A stretch of DNA of 64,000 bases from Auriscalpium vulgare (lineage: Eukaryota > Basidiomycota > Agaricomycetes > Russulales > Auriscalpiaceae): NCBI GenBank assembly GCA_019915015.1, contig JAHBBC010000009.1, positions 868,001-932,000 on the forward strand. Direction: 5' to 3'. Below are positions 41,020-52,089 of this stretch, in pieces. The position numbers and the translations under genes were made by a program. The notes beneath the pieces are model-generated. The model was not told the origin of the DNA. It did not search any database and saw only the letters and a program-made list of their open reading frames with translations. Each line of letters starts with the position of its first letter. The stretch's first letter is position 1.

Positions 41020-42343
41020 TTATACAAGTCCTGCTCGTTGAGCGGCTACTATTTCTGCCACAAGGCCACGTCTCCTAGCCTCGCAATCATCATCCTCTGT
41101 GATATCATCATCTATAGGATCATCTGGCTCCCCCCTATCGTCCTCTTCCTGAGCACGTGAGTGCCAAGTCGCAAAGCTTGTCCCACTCGCCCATCCTTCG
41201 ATGTCGAGCACTGCGTTGTGCAAGATGATGCAACATGAAATCCACCGACACGCTCGTATATGGTCCCGATTGTAACGGATATTGAGCCGTAAGCCACGAA
41301 GGGATTGCCATCGGCCCTTGAGTGCACCCATGGTGTGTTCAGAGCGAACGCGTAGGCGAGCTACGTGTTTGTCGAATAAGGCATTTGAGCGGTCTAACGA
41401 CGCTGGTTTCTTGTGAACTGGGATGGTCCGCGAGCTGACAGGGTACGCAGAGTCACCCCATGCAAACTCGTCACCTCTGAAGAACCAGTCGGTATGCTTG
41501 ACAGCTGCAGTATGCTCAAATGCAGATGCATCATGAGCAGAACCGGTCATGCCAAGCGAATAGTCAACGATTCGTAGATTCGACGGTGTATTGCCAATCT
41601 GTGTACAGATATGTCAGTCAGGAGCTATTAGAAGATATCCAGCATACCTGGACGTTGAACCCATAGTTGCACTTCCTTGTGTAGTACGCGTCACCGTCGA
41701 GGCCGGGGCGACTGTACAGGACAACAATTGTCCCGTCGTACATCACCCATCCCTCCCTCCAGGTGGATCCCGTGAAACCAAGCTGCTCATCAATCCACCT
41801 TTTCTCGACCTCTTTCTCCTCCTCTGTTAGCGGCCGTACAAACATCCCATGCAAGGACATCAGCGCCTCCTGACATCTCTCCGTGTATAGCTCCACAGCG
41901 CCCTCTGAACAGCCCGCTGCACGGCTGATATCCTCGAGAGATGCGCCATTGCCATAGCGACCCATACGGTACAGGGTCACCGCTAATTGCGTTCGGATAT
42001 CCTCCTGCGGGGTGTTCGAGTTGTTCTGGAATACGGGATGACCCTCGATGAGGCCAAGGATAGTGTCGAAGACGTGGGGAGAGACACGGAGCATGTTGAT
42101 AAAGCGGTGGTGATGGGCAGGATCCTGTGCATACTCCCATGCAAGCTGGAGATTGCCGGCTTTAACGACGGGAGGACGGGGGTTGATGTAGCGGGAGGAT
42201 AGGATGGTGTGAAGGATTGAGCTATCGCGTTGGAGCTGCTCCATCATAGCTGTGGCTGAAGATGGAGGCATGAGTGCCATCTGGATAGCCATATATGTGA
42301 TGTATGCGTCGATAATCTCATCGTGGTAGGTAGCACGGGCCAT
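41020..42343 (-). CDS. PIF/Harbinger transposase (DDE_Tnp_4)
   Basis: Two exons, 42343-41648 and 41598-41020, with a 49-nt intron (GTATGC...ACAG), giving 424 aa from ATG 42343 (MARATYHDEIID). Helix-turn-helix region near LYRMGRYGNGASLEDISRAA. Catalytic signatures: WVMYDGTIV (Asp ~204), MTGSAHDASAF, AWGDSAYP (Asp ~281) and RSEHTMGALKGRW (Glu ~319). The C-terminus is acidic. No frameshift or stop was seen. It excises and inserts the element together with the Myb-like protein coded from the other end. Confidence 0.93.
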
Positions 42344-42428
42344 GGCTGGTGGAAGAGCTCGAAAGCAATGGCGGCGGTGTCGCGCAGCGGCGTAGATTGA
42401 GTGACATTATGTAATATCACGCCGGGGC

Positions 42429-42495
42429 GCCGAATCGAAAACGAAAGGCGTTTGAAAACGAAACGGAAACGAAAACGGTCTACTCTGAGCTCCCC
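42429..42495 (-). repeat. Harbinger right TIR, 67 bp
   Basis: Perfect inverse of 39173-39239, followed by TA at 42496. Confidence 0.95.
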
Positions 42496-42497
42496 TA

Positions 42498-43251
42498 TTG
42501 TGTTGGCAGAGGTTGCGTTGCGCGCTGCGGGTCGCTTAGCAGCTGTGCATGACGATAGAGGAGGTGCGCGGCAGCCGTTTCCAGTCGGGACCAGGCTGTT
42601 GCTGTGCGACTTGCTACAGCGGGTTCTTGAATCGTGCCGAGATACCTGCCTGGAATGGCATGCTCCGCTAAGCCTGAAGCGGCTTGCATTGAGATCGTTC
42701 GGCAGACAGCCATATTTGCGTTGCCCGTGTATCCCGAGTATTGTGGCTGCTTCATGTCTCATCCCACACCGGAGGAATGGTGCGTTGTTCCCCGCTATCA
42801 TGTGCTTCGAATCTGCTGTGGTGACTGCAGGGCGTTGATTTTGGGCGACGGCATCAGCGCTTCGAATGCTCGCTGCTGTCCGCCGCCCTGTTTGGTGGCG
42901 ACATCTCATATAGAAAGCATTGAGCGCTCCGGCCATGGACGGTAGCGCAGAGGTTGTTTGTGAGTGACAATGCGCTCTGATCCATGCGTCTATTCATTCC
43001 TTGGTGCCAGGTATGTTCATGTCCCAGAGGAATTTCATGCGCCGTACGAGTACGTTTAGCAGTCGGCTCTCACCAGTCATTTTGTTGGGTGTGGTAAAGT
43101 GAACCGGTGGCGCATCGACAGAACAGCACAAGGCGTGCTACAGGCGCCTAGCTCCTACTTCCAGTGCGCGCGGCTTCAATAAAAGCGGAGGATTTCCGTA
43201 TAACAGCGCCCTGCGTACAAACTGAGCTATCTTGCTCTGTTTCCTAACTCT
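42498..43251. other. Upstream region of the DUF6534 gene, no other gene seen
   Basis: A ~100-codon plus frame (42634-42945) has no motif. The final 60 bp before 43252 contain CTCTGTTTCCTAACTC, a pyrimidine-rich leader. Confidence 0.45.
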
Positions 43252-45356
43252 ATGGCCTCTCCCATTCTTGCAGGCTTCAACCGCGGTGGTACAATCGGCG
43301 TCGAGTATTTGGGCGTCGTATTCTCGTCAATGTCGGTTCTCCCCGTTACAAACTTCTACCATCTGGACACTGACCTGTCCTTGACCTCATAGTCTATACG
43401 GAGTGTCGTGCCTTCAGACGTTTCAATATTCCCGTTCCGTGAAGGCAAGAAGCGATGTCTGGTGGATCAAGGCCATGGTATGTTTAAGGTTGAATGTTGC
43501 ACAGGCGACGGGCTGAGATGGCATGCTTCTGCTAGGTTCTTATCCTCTTGTGAGCACGGGATGGGGTCGCCACCATTCAGAATTTGACCTGCTGGACAGC
43601 ACCTTCGATACAATCCACGAGGCTTTCCTCATTCACATCCCTTATCACTATTTGATTACTCACTACGACGAACCCGAGACGCTGCTGAAGGACATCTGGT
43701 AATCTCTTACCACTAGACCGTAGCAAATGCGCTTCGCCTCACGCTTTCTGGGCTTGCAGGAGCATACCGGTGTGTTCCAACTCGACCCATACTCAGCCAC
43801 GTTAATCGATCGCATTAGTTCTCTGTCATCATTCACGTCAGTATCACAGCTCCTCGTGTCTATCTCTGTTTAACTGTGTTACTTCCAGTCATTGATTGCA
43901 TTTGTTACGAATTGGTGGGTCCGGGACATTTGTCCTGTATCCGCACAACGTTCTTGATACGCTGCGGTCAGCTTTTTCGTCTACAGAATCTGGAAATGTG
44001 CGTTGAGTATACCTCTCCGATGCCGTCCGCGAACTAACCATCGTCCCTCAGTGAGCGTGAATAAATTGGTGTCTGCCTTTTGTGTGAGTGATACGTCGGT
44101 TGTTTACCGTGTCCTTACTACGGCGCATCTCAGTCCTATTTTACAGTCTGCGAGTGCAGTTGCGGCACTAGGTAAAAGCCTATCTCGTGTACTACCGCAA
44201 GTTGTGCTGTTGACTGACTGATCCGATGCAACAGCGGGGGCACTGGGTGAGTAGGACGCCATACTAGTCACTCAGTCGGATGAACTACTAAAGAGTTATA
44301 CTATCCAGTGTACACGGTTCGATTGTCGGTGTCCCTCGCTTGATGCGTCTCACTATCGATCTGACCGAGCCAACGCGCGCAGTTCTCTGGTTCAAGATAT
44401 TGTGAAGGCAGAAATTACTCTCAAGGTCCGTCCCTTTCGCATCCTTGCGTCTGCCGTGGCTTCTAAGTTGTCTGCTTGTTTATTCCAGTCAACGGGCATT
44501 GTTGCCATCTCTTTGACTGCGGCTGCAAGCGTCGTCATTTCCGCCACCATGGCCTTCTACTTGCATGCGAACCGCACCGGTTTTCGACAGTAAGTCGTCG
44601 TTTGACTTATGTGGCCACAACGGTAACATATGTGGTGCAGCTCCGATGATGTGATTACCAAGTTGACTGTGCTGGTTGTCAGCACCGGTTCTGTGACGAC
44701 GTGAGCTTGCGTTGCCACCATCTGACAGCAGACTTCATGCATTCATTGGCCTTTAGTCTCTTCTTGATCGTGAAACTCATCTCGGTGAGCACTTTGCAGT
44801 CGCGAACGCCTCTTATAAGACTAATCCTTAATCACTTTAGTACTTGGCTGCACCTAATCTCCTCTACGTGCTGATGTTCGAGTTCATCATCGGAAAGCGT
44901 ACGTGTCAACTCTGTTTTTGCCCACTCGCTAACTCACAATTATCTAGTATATATCAATTCTGTTCTCACTTGGTGCGTCCCTCGCCTCTGCCAATCTCGG
45001 GGGTCACCATGCTGATCGTTTGCCCACGACACGACAGCCTGAACATGCGCGATCTCATCAGGAATCTCGGCGATAGTAACGGGATATCCTCTATTCATCT
45101 CTCCAGAATCAGACACGAGTCCTCGGCAGCGGCCCCGAAACACGAGAGACAACAAGTCGTCGACCTCTCGCCTTCAGTGCAGAGCAACGTGAGTCCTCTC
45201 TTGAAATGTGGAAGAACTCGTGCTTACACAGCACGGAAGCCTCAGGCCGTTGACACCAGTGTCAAGTTTCACGTCTCCTACATCGTAAGCAACTGTCAGC
45301 ATCGCGTTAGCTGTCTCAACCTCACGAGTGCCATGCATCTAGACCAATGCAAGTGA
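43252..45356 (+). CDS. DUF6534 membrane protein, copy 1
   Basis: ATG 43252 (MASPILAGFNRGGTIGVEYLG). Many short exons: LYGVSCLQTFQY...DVWWIKAM (43391-43478), STFDTIHEAFLIHIPYHYL (43601-43700), later TGIVAISLTAAASVVISATM (about 44494-44590), ITKLTVLVVSTGSVTT, YLAAPNLLYVLMFEF (44841-44897), INSVLTW (about 44955) and SLNMRDLIRNLGDSNGISSIHLSRI (45039-45110). The hydrophobic segments suggest seven helices. The C-terminal half is the DUF6534 pattern common in Agaricomycetes; function unknown. Exons around 43770-44000 (SIP, then LIAFVTN) contain a possible stop, so the copy may be damaged there or my splicing may be wrong. Confidence 0.7.
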
Positions 45357-45625
45357 CGCCTAGGTTTATCGTAGCTATACTTTACCGAGCGTGTAGAAGG
45401 CGGTCACGGATTGCGGGAGAAACGTCGAATCCGGAGCGGCCCTGTGGGAACTCTGTCGGCGCGCTCACCGCTTGCTGGCTACTGTAAGCAGCTGATCAAA
45501 CTCTGCGTCGTAGTTCACAGAAAATCTATACATGTTCATCAACCGAGTGCCCTTCTCACCCTTCTCCGCTTTCGCCCAGCGCCTCGTCTTTCTCTGCCAG
45601 TGAATCCTGCGACTAAGTAAGTATG

Positions 45626-46780
45626 TTACAGTCGCATCTCATCGTCAGTCGTCTTCAGATCCAGTCGACATCTTGCGGAGTCTGCAACACCGTCAATCAT
45701 CGCCTGGTTCGGAAGAAAAATGAGACTCACAGGAAAGTAATGACGGTCTTGATATATCACAAATTCCACGCCACGATCACGGCTTAACTCTTCGAACCTC
45801 GTCATCTGGACCGCTGACATGCAGCGCGTGACAGTGACCAGCTGCAAATTGGCCAACGCACGCAGCGCCGCAACAGCAAACCCAGTGGACAATGTCTTCT
45901 CCCAGGGACTATTCGAAGGGTGATACCCGACGTGGCGCAGACTCTGCGGGAGCGCGGTACGCCCTTGCGGCAGGCAGTCGAACACGAGGCTTTCGAGGTG
46001 TGCGAGGTACTCCAGAACGTGTGGAGGCGGAGAGCCCTGGAGGCTCAGTGTGCGTATGCCACGGAGGATGTCCAACGCATTTGACTGCTGGTCCCAAGAT
46101 ACATCGGGCCACGATGTGTATCTCAGCGCGAGATGTCGCAGCGCAGCTCGATCGTTGTTTGGCGCCAGCAGCCACGCCATGTTCCGTGTGTCGAGAGACA
46201 GTGCCTGCAAGGCGCCGGGAATAGAGATCGGCGGAGCAGATCCATCGGCAGCGCTCTCTAAGCACGACCCGGACGCGTCGGTCAAGTCGAGCACGCGAAG
46301 GCTCGGCCATATCTGCCGTAGGACGCTGACAAACGAATGCTCTCCAATGACTTGAAGGAACGTGGGTCGCAGCGGGATTGCGCGCAGGCGAGCTTCGAGC
46401 TCGGGAGGGATGGTATTGTAGTTCAGATAGTCCTGAACGTAGATGCCCTGGACGTGCGGGCAGAGCTCGAGCAGCGCGACTGCGACGGAAATATTGGAAG
46501 CACTATGGTCGGGTACGGTCGACATCAATGATATGGCGACGGAGCGCACATGCGCGGAAAGGTGAGGGCAGGCGCGAAGGGTGCGAAGGATGAGCAAGAT
46601 GTCAAAGACTAGATATGGAGAGACTAGGCGGCGGAAGAGGAGGCGTTGTGCGGTGGAAGTCCATGCCCTGCAGACGAGGGCACAGGCGCGAAGTGTTGCG
46701 TAGTCGACGTACATGGGTTGGGACAATCGGTATATCCACTCGACGATGAGGAGTTGCACATCCAGGGGCGTGTTTGCCAT
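45626..46780 (-). CDS. F-box/LRR-type protein
   Basis: Start taken at ATG 46780 (MANTPLDVQLLIVEWIYRL), because the frame continues upstream only through a TTG and an ATG at 46828. The N-terminal ~45 residues (PLDVQLLIVEWIY...LRACALVCRAWTSTAQRLLFRRL) are the F-box-like motif of basidiomycete proteins that pick substrates for SCF ubiquitin ligases. The rest shows irregular Leu-rich repeats (LRVLDLTDA, LQALSLDTRN, LRHLALRY, IRTLSLQG, LESLVFD, LRHVGY). About 384 aa in one exon; a GTGAGT...CCAG pair of 27 nt near the end is in frame and too short to be an intron. Target unknown. Confidence 0.82.
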   Translation of the reverse strand: MANTPLDVQLLIVEWIYRLSQPMYVDYATLRACALVCRAWTSTAQRLLFRRLVSPYLVFDILLILRTLRACPHLSAHVRSVAISLMSTVPDHSASNISVAVALLELCPHVQGIYVQDYLNYNTIPPELEARLRAIPLRPTFLQVIGEHSFVSVLRQIWPSLRVLDLTDASGSCLESAADGSAPPISIPGALQALSLDTRNMAWLLAPNNDRAALRHLALRYTSWPDVSWDQQSNALDILRGIRTLSLQGSPPPHVLEYLAHLESLVFDCLPQGRTALPQSLRHVGYHPSNSPWEKTLSTGFAVAALRALANLQLVTVTRCMSAVQMTRFEELSRDRGVEFVIYQDRHYFPVSLIFLPNQAMIDGVADSARCRLDLKTTDDEMRL

Positions 46781-48202
46781 GAAGCCGCACCGAACTGACG
46801 TAGGAGAGCGGGCTTGATGAGCATGCATGTAGAACGCCAATATACGGCGATTTAGGGACGCACCGAGCTTGGGGGTAGGGTGACATGCTGAAGCGATCCT
46901 ATTCCGGGGAGATGATCGATGATCTGCTGAATTGAGGCCGTCAATTAATTACGCGGTTGGAAGACAAAGAACCGACGTGTATGTCCGATGTGCGCTGCGG
47001 TACAAAGCCCTCGAGGCTCTAGTCGCTCGAATGTGGTTCCCACGTTTGGCCTACCTCAGTCAGATGATCCTGGGCCTGTGAATCGCCCAAGCGCGTACTT
47101 GAAGCTGTCCTATCTGACGCGGATGACGTGCAGTTTGAAGTGACGGGGACGACGGTGGGGTCTCAGGTGGTCCGTGGCTGGATTGACGCGCATATAGCAC
47201 ATTAGCAGTGACGTGAGGAGACAATAGAAAACCTTACATTGTAGCACCATTTCCCCGATCCCTCGTGCTCGACTAGACGCTCCTAGGCTTCCCCACCACT
47301 CCTCAAGTTCCTGGGCAAACTATACGGCGTTGCCATCGAGTCTTCCCACAACCATAGAATCCCTGCACGCAGAAACGCGTCAAAGTTTGGCCTACTCGGT
47401 ATCAAACTGCCGCGTGCTCACCATCAACACGTCCACCTCTGGAGTCCGTTGTCACGTTGCGACTGTATCCTGCAGGACGCGCGTGAGGAGAATGGCTCTT
47501 GGTCGCGCAGTTTGTGGACAGCTTCTTGGATTGCACAACAGCGCGCCTGAAGGCAAGCGTTCATGCGTCAGACCGAGTGGACGAGACGTGGAGGTTGGAC
47601 GGTCCAATGGACTTGAGTTGGGACAGGAGTTGGGCGATGGCGGCGGGGGCGGGGCGATGGGCCGGACGGCCCGCTTTCGGCCGCCGGCCGGCCGACCCTT
47701 TGCAAGCGGCGTGGCAGCCGCCGACGCTCGTTGACGAGCTCAGAACCCAGATCACTGTATTCGCCATCTCTGGTAAGTTAGGATGTACGAGTCAAAGCTT
47801 TCGCGTGCCGGAAGAATCGGCGGAATCCCGCCCACACATGTTTGAACTGTATTTGAGTCACCAATGCCTACGGTCTCGATGTTGGACTTACTGCTCATCC
47901 ACAGGTGAACGGACTGCGCTTCCTTCTCTGCACTGTAGCCCGCTGCTTTGTTGTCTGTGCTCCGAGTCGGAGCACCTCCGACTCGGAGTACGTGTGACTT
48001 TCTCTCAAGAACTGCCGGCCGCGGCGGCATGCTGTCAGATATCCGACGCGTTTTACCATGCATCATCTTAGGCGCCGCCGTCTGCGAGAAGGCCGCGTCA
48101 TGCCGGGCGGCAGGCATTGCTGACCGGTGAACGACATCAAGATAAAAGCTAGCCGCCATCAGTCCAAAGACTCACAGTGGCCCTCGAGCCCGCTACACAC
48201 CC
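46781..48202. other. No supported gene
   Basis: About 1.4 kb. Frames of 100-190 codons (for example 47499-48071) have no motif or codon bias. A perfect 13-bp inverted repeat, CTCCGAGTCGGAG/CTCCGACTCGGAG, lies at 47960-47988. Confidence 0.45.
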
Positions 48203-49279
48203 ATGGCTGGCACTTCTGATTCTCGTGTCTGGTTCGGTGAGCATATATCCCAGTCGCGATTGCTGCTTTTCTCATGGGGGCTACGTCCCAGTTACCGGCA
48301 GCTCCTCAGGCTTCGGCCTTGCACTTATCGAAGCAGTGCTCGCGATTAACGAGCGTGTCGTAGCCACCTTGCGCGATGTCACCAAGCTGGCTGACCTCCA
48401 AGCCAAGTATCCGGCCGAGCAGCTGCTCATCCTTCCGCTCGATGTCACCAACACCGCCCAGATTACGCAGGTGTTCAAGCAGATCGAGTAGCACTTCCAC
48501 CGCCTAGACGTTGTGGTGAACAATGCAGGATATGCCTTGGCAGGAGAGATAGAGGGGATTCCGGAGGATGAAGCGCGCCGTCAACTGGATACGCTCTTTT
48601 GGGGTCCTGTGGCAATCATGAAGGAGGTGCGTGTCCGAGAATCTATTATGATCACATATCGTCTCATGATTCTATCTTAGGCGGCGAGGTTCTTCAGAGA
48701 AGTGAACCCGAAAGGTCACGGTGGCCGCATCCTCAATATCTCTTCCGTCGGGGGATACGACGCGAGCCCGCTCGTTGCCTACTATGCCGCTGGGAAGTTC
48801 GGTCAGTCTAGACATCGTTACAGCCGCGGATAGCATTCTCACAACCGTCCATGACAGCCTTGGAGGGGCTCACGCAGTCGTTCAACAAGGAAATGCCACC
48901 GCAGTGGAACATCCAAGCCACGATCATCGAGCCTGGCGCATTCGCCACCAAGATCTGGACCAGTGGGCTCGTTATGACGCCGCCGCACCCCGCGTACCAC
49001 GGCGATGCCCCGACGTCGCAGTTCCGCAAAATGATCACAGAGTGGCCGGCAATTGGCGACGTGAATAAGGCCGCTCAGGCGATAATATTGGTCGCCGGGG
49101 ACAAGGATGCGCCGCTCAGGGTGCAGCTGGGCAGCGACGCCTGGTTGGGCGTGAACTTGAGGGCGAATACGACGCTGAAGGATCAGGAGAAGTGGGCGGC
49201 AGTCAGCCATGGTACAAATCAGGATTCCCACTCCGGACCCGAGACCATCGCGAAGCTGAAGGCACTCATGGGCGCCTGA
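48203..49279 (+). pseudogene. Classical short-chain dehydrogenase/reductase with in-frame TAG
   Basis: ATG 48203 (MAGTSDSRVWF), exon 1 to 48236, an intron to 48291, then VTGSSSGFGLAL (nucleotide-binding TGxxxGxG), DVTNTAQITQVFKQIE, LDVVVNNAGYA (NNAG), an intron (48627-48680), ILNISSVGG (catalytic Ser), YYAAGKF (Tyr and Lys of YxxxK; YYAAGK here), an intron, then ALEGLTQSFNKE to the stop at 49279. About 300 aa. TAG at 48489-48491 interrupts between QIE and HFHRLD with the frame otherwise open, and no intron can remove it neatly. Either a recent nonsense mutation or a sequence error. Substrate unknown. Confidence 0.8.
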
Positions 49280-50257
49280 TGTCGTTACTGCGGTCCCTCG
49301 TTATGTCTTGCGTAGATTCTAAATACAGACAGGTTTTCTAGGAAAGCATTAACGAGATACTAAGGAGAGCGGCCAACGCTGAGGGCACCTGCTCACGAGT
49401 TCAGGTTTGTGCCCACCCAAGCAGATGAAAATGACGCACCAAGCTGAGTCATAGTCGTCGAGCTCAGCGAATACACCTACGGACGACGACAGGCCTTTCC
49501 AGCGTACGTCGTTAGCTAGCTGAGCATAAAGGAGAGACCGTTAGGGGAGACGAATGGCTGCGGTCGACGTTGCGGCACCTTGCCCACGGCGCTTTCGCAA
49601 ACTCGGGCACCATGTCCTTGCGGACGTTAGATGTATATATTCAATACATTGCGGCGGAGTAATGTGGCATACCATTTGCCCACAGATTAAGCCCGCAATC
49701 CAGGATGCGAAAGCGTTTGCTTGCTTAACCCTTCGGAGACGGCCATCGCGTGCCAAATTTGCGCCCGATATCGCGGCCCATAGCCCATTCGCGACGAGTG
49801 TCTGATCCTTGCAGCTTGCAGCGAACACCGCCTGCCTCGCGAGCGCAATCGCTACTTGGTGTTCGAGTCATCCAGTAGGTGACCCGCAGAAAAATCTTGA
49901 AGATGTCGGCGCTGGCGCTGGAGCCAGGCTGAGCCAGCCAGGGTTCTTGTGCGGAGAAGGTCGTCTCGAGCTCCGTGTTATTTTGAACGGCGATGAAGAA
50001 GGCTGAAGCATGTGCGGGCCCAACCTCAGCGTGCGCTCCAGACCTGACCAACAGTTTCGGAGGTGCTCCCACGTGAGCGCGTCCAGCGCCGACGGCACTG
50101 CCATGCCGAACTTGGGTGACGAAGGTGATGTCCGACTCGGACCCAGTGCTCCCACGTCTCCTCCACCTCCGCAGTACTATGGTACTCCGATGGACGTACG
50201 CTTGACGAACACACAGCGCACAGCGGCATGCAATCGAATCTTCTTCCTGCCACCATC
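49280..50257. other. No supported gene
   Basis: Frames of about 80-115 codons on both strands (49541-50155) show no motif. The promoter of the next gene should lie at the right end. Confidence 0.45.
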
Positions 50258-50782
50258 ATGTCGCCCAACGCCCCACCCACCGCCGTGACCTCTACCCCCA
50301 GCACCCTCGAGTCCCGCGTCACCGCCGCCCTCTTCTCCGGCACGATCGTCCTTTCCTACTGCATCTTACTCTTCCTTGCGGCGCTCTCCGGGTACAGCCT
50401 CACCCTACTCGGCCTCCAGCGCTGCCGCTACCTGCCGTGGGCGCGTCCGTGCATCTCCGGCGCTACCCTCGCGGTCACGCTCGCCTGCGGGGCAGTCTCG
50501 TTCAATCTCGTCCCGATCGGCCCCCGTCAGTCCGCTCCTCGCTCTCCCGCTGTGTCCGCGCCGCTGAGTTGACTGGGATGTCGTGCAGGGAGTTTCGCGG
50601 GGGACGCGCTGTTAATGATTGTGACCCATGTCACCTGCGGCATGCATTACGCGGTCATTGTTGATGACGCTCGGGAGGTAGTGTGCCGGGTTACTCTGAT
50701 CATGCTGAGACTGACGCTGGCGACAGAGGGCTCGTTGCAAGGAAAGAGAGGTGCCAACAGAAAGCGACGTCGAGCACGATGA
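50258..50782 (+). CDS. Small multi-pass membrane protein, unknown
   Basis: ATG 50258 (MSPNAPPTAVTSTPSTLES). Exon 1 ends in ...NLVPIGP at about 50522 with donor GTCAGT, and exon 2 starts after TCGTGCAG at about 50590 (SFAGDALLMIVTHVTCGMHYAV). About 150 aa. Hydrophobic segments: VTAALFSGTIVLSYCILLFL, ISGATLAVTLACGAVSFNL and SFAGDALLMIVTHV, so three helices, with a basic tail (GKRGANRKRRRAR). The match to pheromone-receptor or DUF6533-type proteins seems weak; no family is named. Confidence 0.5.
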
Positions 50783-52089
50783 GGAGATCGACGCGGTGGA
50801 GAAGGGCGATGGGGGTGAGCCCTTCACGGCCTGGGAGTCTGTCTAGTCGGGGCCTTGTAGTCCGCATGTACTTGCTTTTGAGGCAAACCGCGAGTGAGAC
50901 ATTCAGAGATGAGAACATGCTGCGCAGTAAGCTCAGCGCCCGGGTGGTATCCTAAAGACAATGAGCTCAGACGACACGAACAGTTACTATGAATAACATA
51001 CGAGATAGAGAGGGTGGTGTTTTCGCACTGCATCATGATCTCTCGACGCGACATTGCGAGAAGTGTCCACGCGACTGGTGCATCTGTCTGGTGTATCTTC
51101 GTGTCCTCCAACTCAGAGATCGTTGTCTCGCTGAGGTCCGACCACTGGAACTTTATTGAGGGCTTCAGTAAAAATTAGCAAGGCAAGTACGCGACAGCGA
51201 GACGGAGAGAGGATACCTAACGGTGGCAGTACATGTGTGACGTGTCAAGCCATCAAAGCTCTTGTAGCAAAACTACAAACCACGCCAAGGGAGTCACCCC
51301 GCAAGAGCCGAGATCTGAGGGAGAGTCAGAGCGACAGAGTAGAGGAGTCGGCGAAGATCCAGTGCGAGGAGCATAGGGCGCGTGCATCGGTTACATGGAC
51401 TTGCTATTCACACTCAGAGCCGGAGTCTGCAGCGTGAGGAGCAGTGCGTGTCACCAGCTCAGGACCAAGGGAATGTCGAGGCATTATTGACGGGAGGGAT
51501 TGGGAGTTCGGAATCGAAAGGGCAGTGACGCGGTGGTGAGAAAAACGTGGGAAAGGCGGCGCAGCGGCAGCCGCTTTCCCGCCAGGCGGCCTTCGTCTCT
51601 TCAAACTCTTGCGACACCTTCTTCATCGACATCATCGCTATCGACTCTTTCATCCTGTAGTGGTCAAATGCAAGATGTCTTGCCCATACGACCGTGCAGT
51701 CAGCGGCCCAGCCCGACAGCCATGTCGTCCTTCTCACCGTGACGCGCCGACCATTCAATCCGCAAATACCCTCAAGGAGGTTCTCGCCCTCTTCATCGAA
51801 CGAATCAGGTTGTCTCCTGGACTTGGATGATGCTTATGGGGATTTTGTCAACTTACTTCGACTCCTCGGGCATGCCTCGGGCAGGCCGTCGACGGGGCTC
51901 GGGATCGATGAGACATCGCCGCTCTCAGCAGGTCAGCCGTGGCGTGGCCCACCGCTGTCGTGCAACGCCGTATGGGAAGTATGTGCGCTGTTCTCGGAGG
52001 GCGTATGCCCATCTGCTTCTGAGGTGAGAGCATATAAAGAGCCTGTCAAGACGCCCCCACGCATCGAGTCAACTTTCCCCATCGTCACA
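50783..52089. other. No supported gene
   Basis: Frames of up to 100 codons (51156-51437, 51694-52200) lack motifs. The right end must carry the promoter of the reductase gene; GCATATAAAGAGCC at about 52028 is a TATA-like box some 60 bp before its ATG. Confidence 0.5.

Larger units (their letters stand above)
39173..42495. mobile_element. PIF/Harbinger transposon (3323 bp), complete
   Basis: Perfect 67-bp terminal inverted repeats (39173-39239 and 42429-42495) beginning GGGGAGCTCAGAGTAGACC and followed by GTTTTCGTTTCC-type T/C-rich sequence. Flanks are TA on both sides, or ATT if the tip is taken one base out. It carries a Harbinger transposase (-) and a Myb-like partner (+), convergent, the standard two-gene layout. 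Both genes seem open and the ends are identical, so the insertion is recent. Confidence 0.92.

Noticed and set aside
46781..46840. N-terminal extension of the F-box protein
   Set aside because: The frame opens with TTG and the extra residues are not F-box-like; ATG 46780 fits the domain start.
47960..47988. 13-bp perfect inverted repeat as a terminator or MITE
   Set aside because: Loop of 3 bp, no target duplication, no T-run, single occurrence noticed; not enough to name it.
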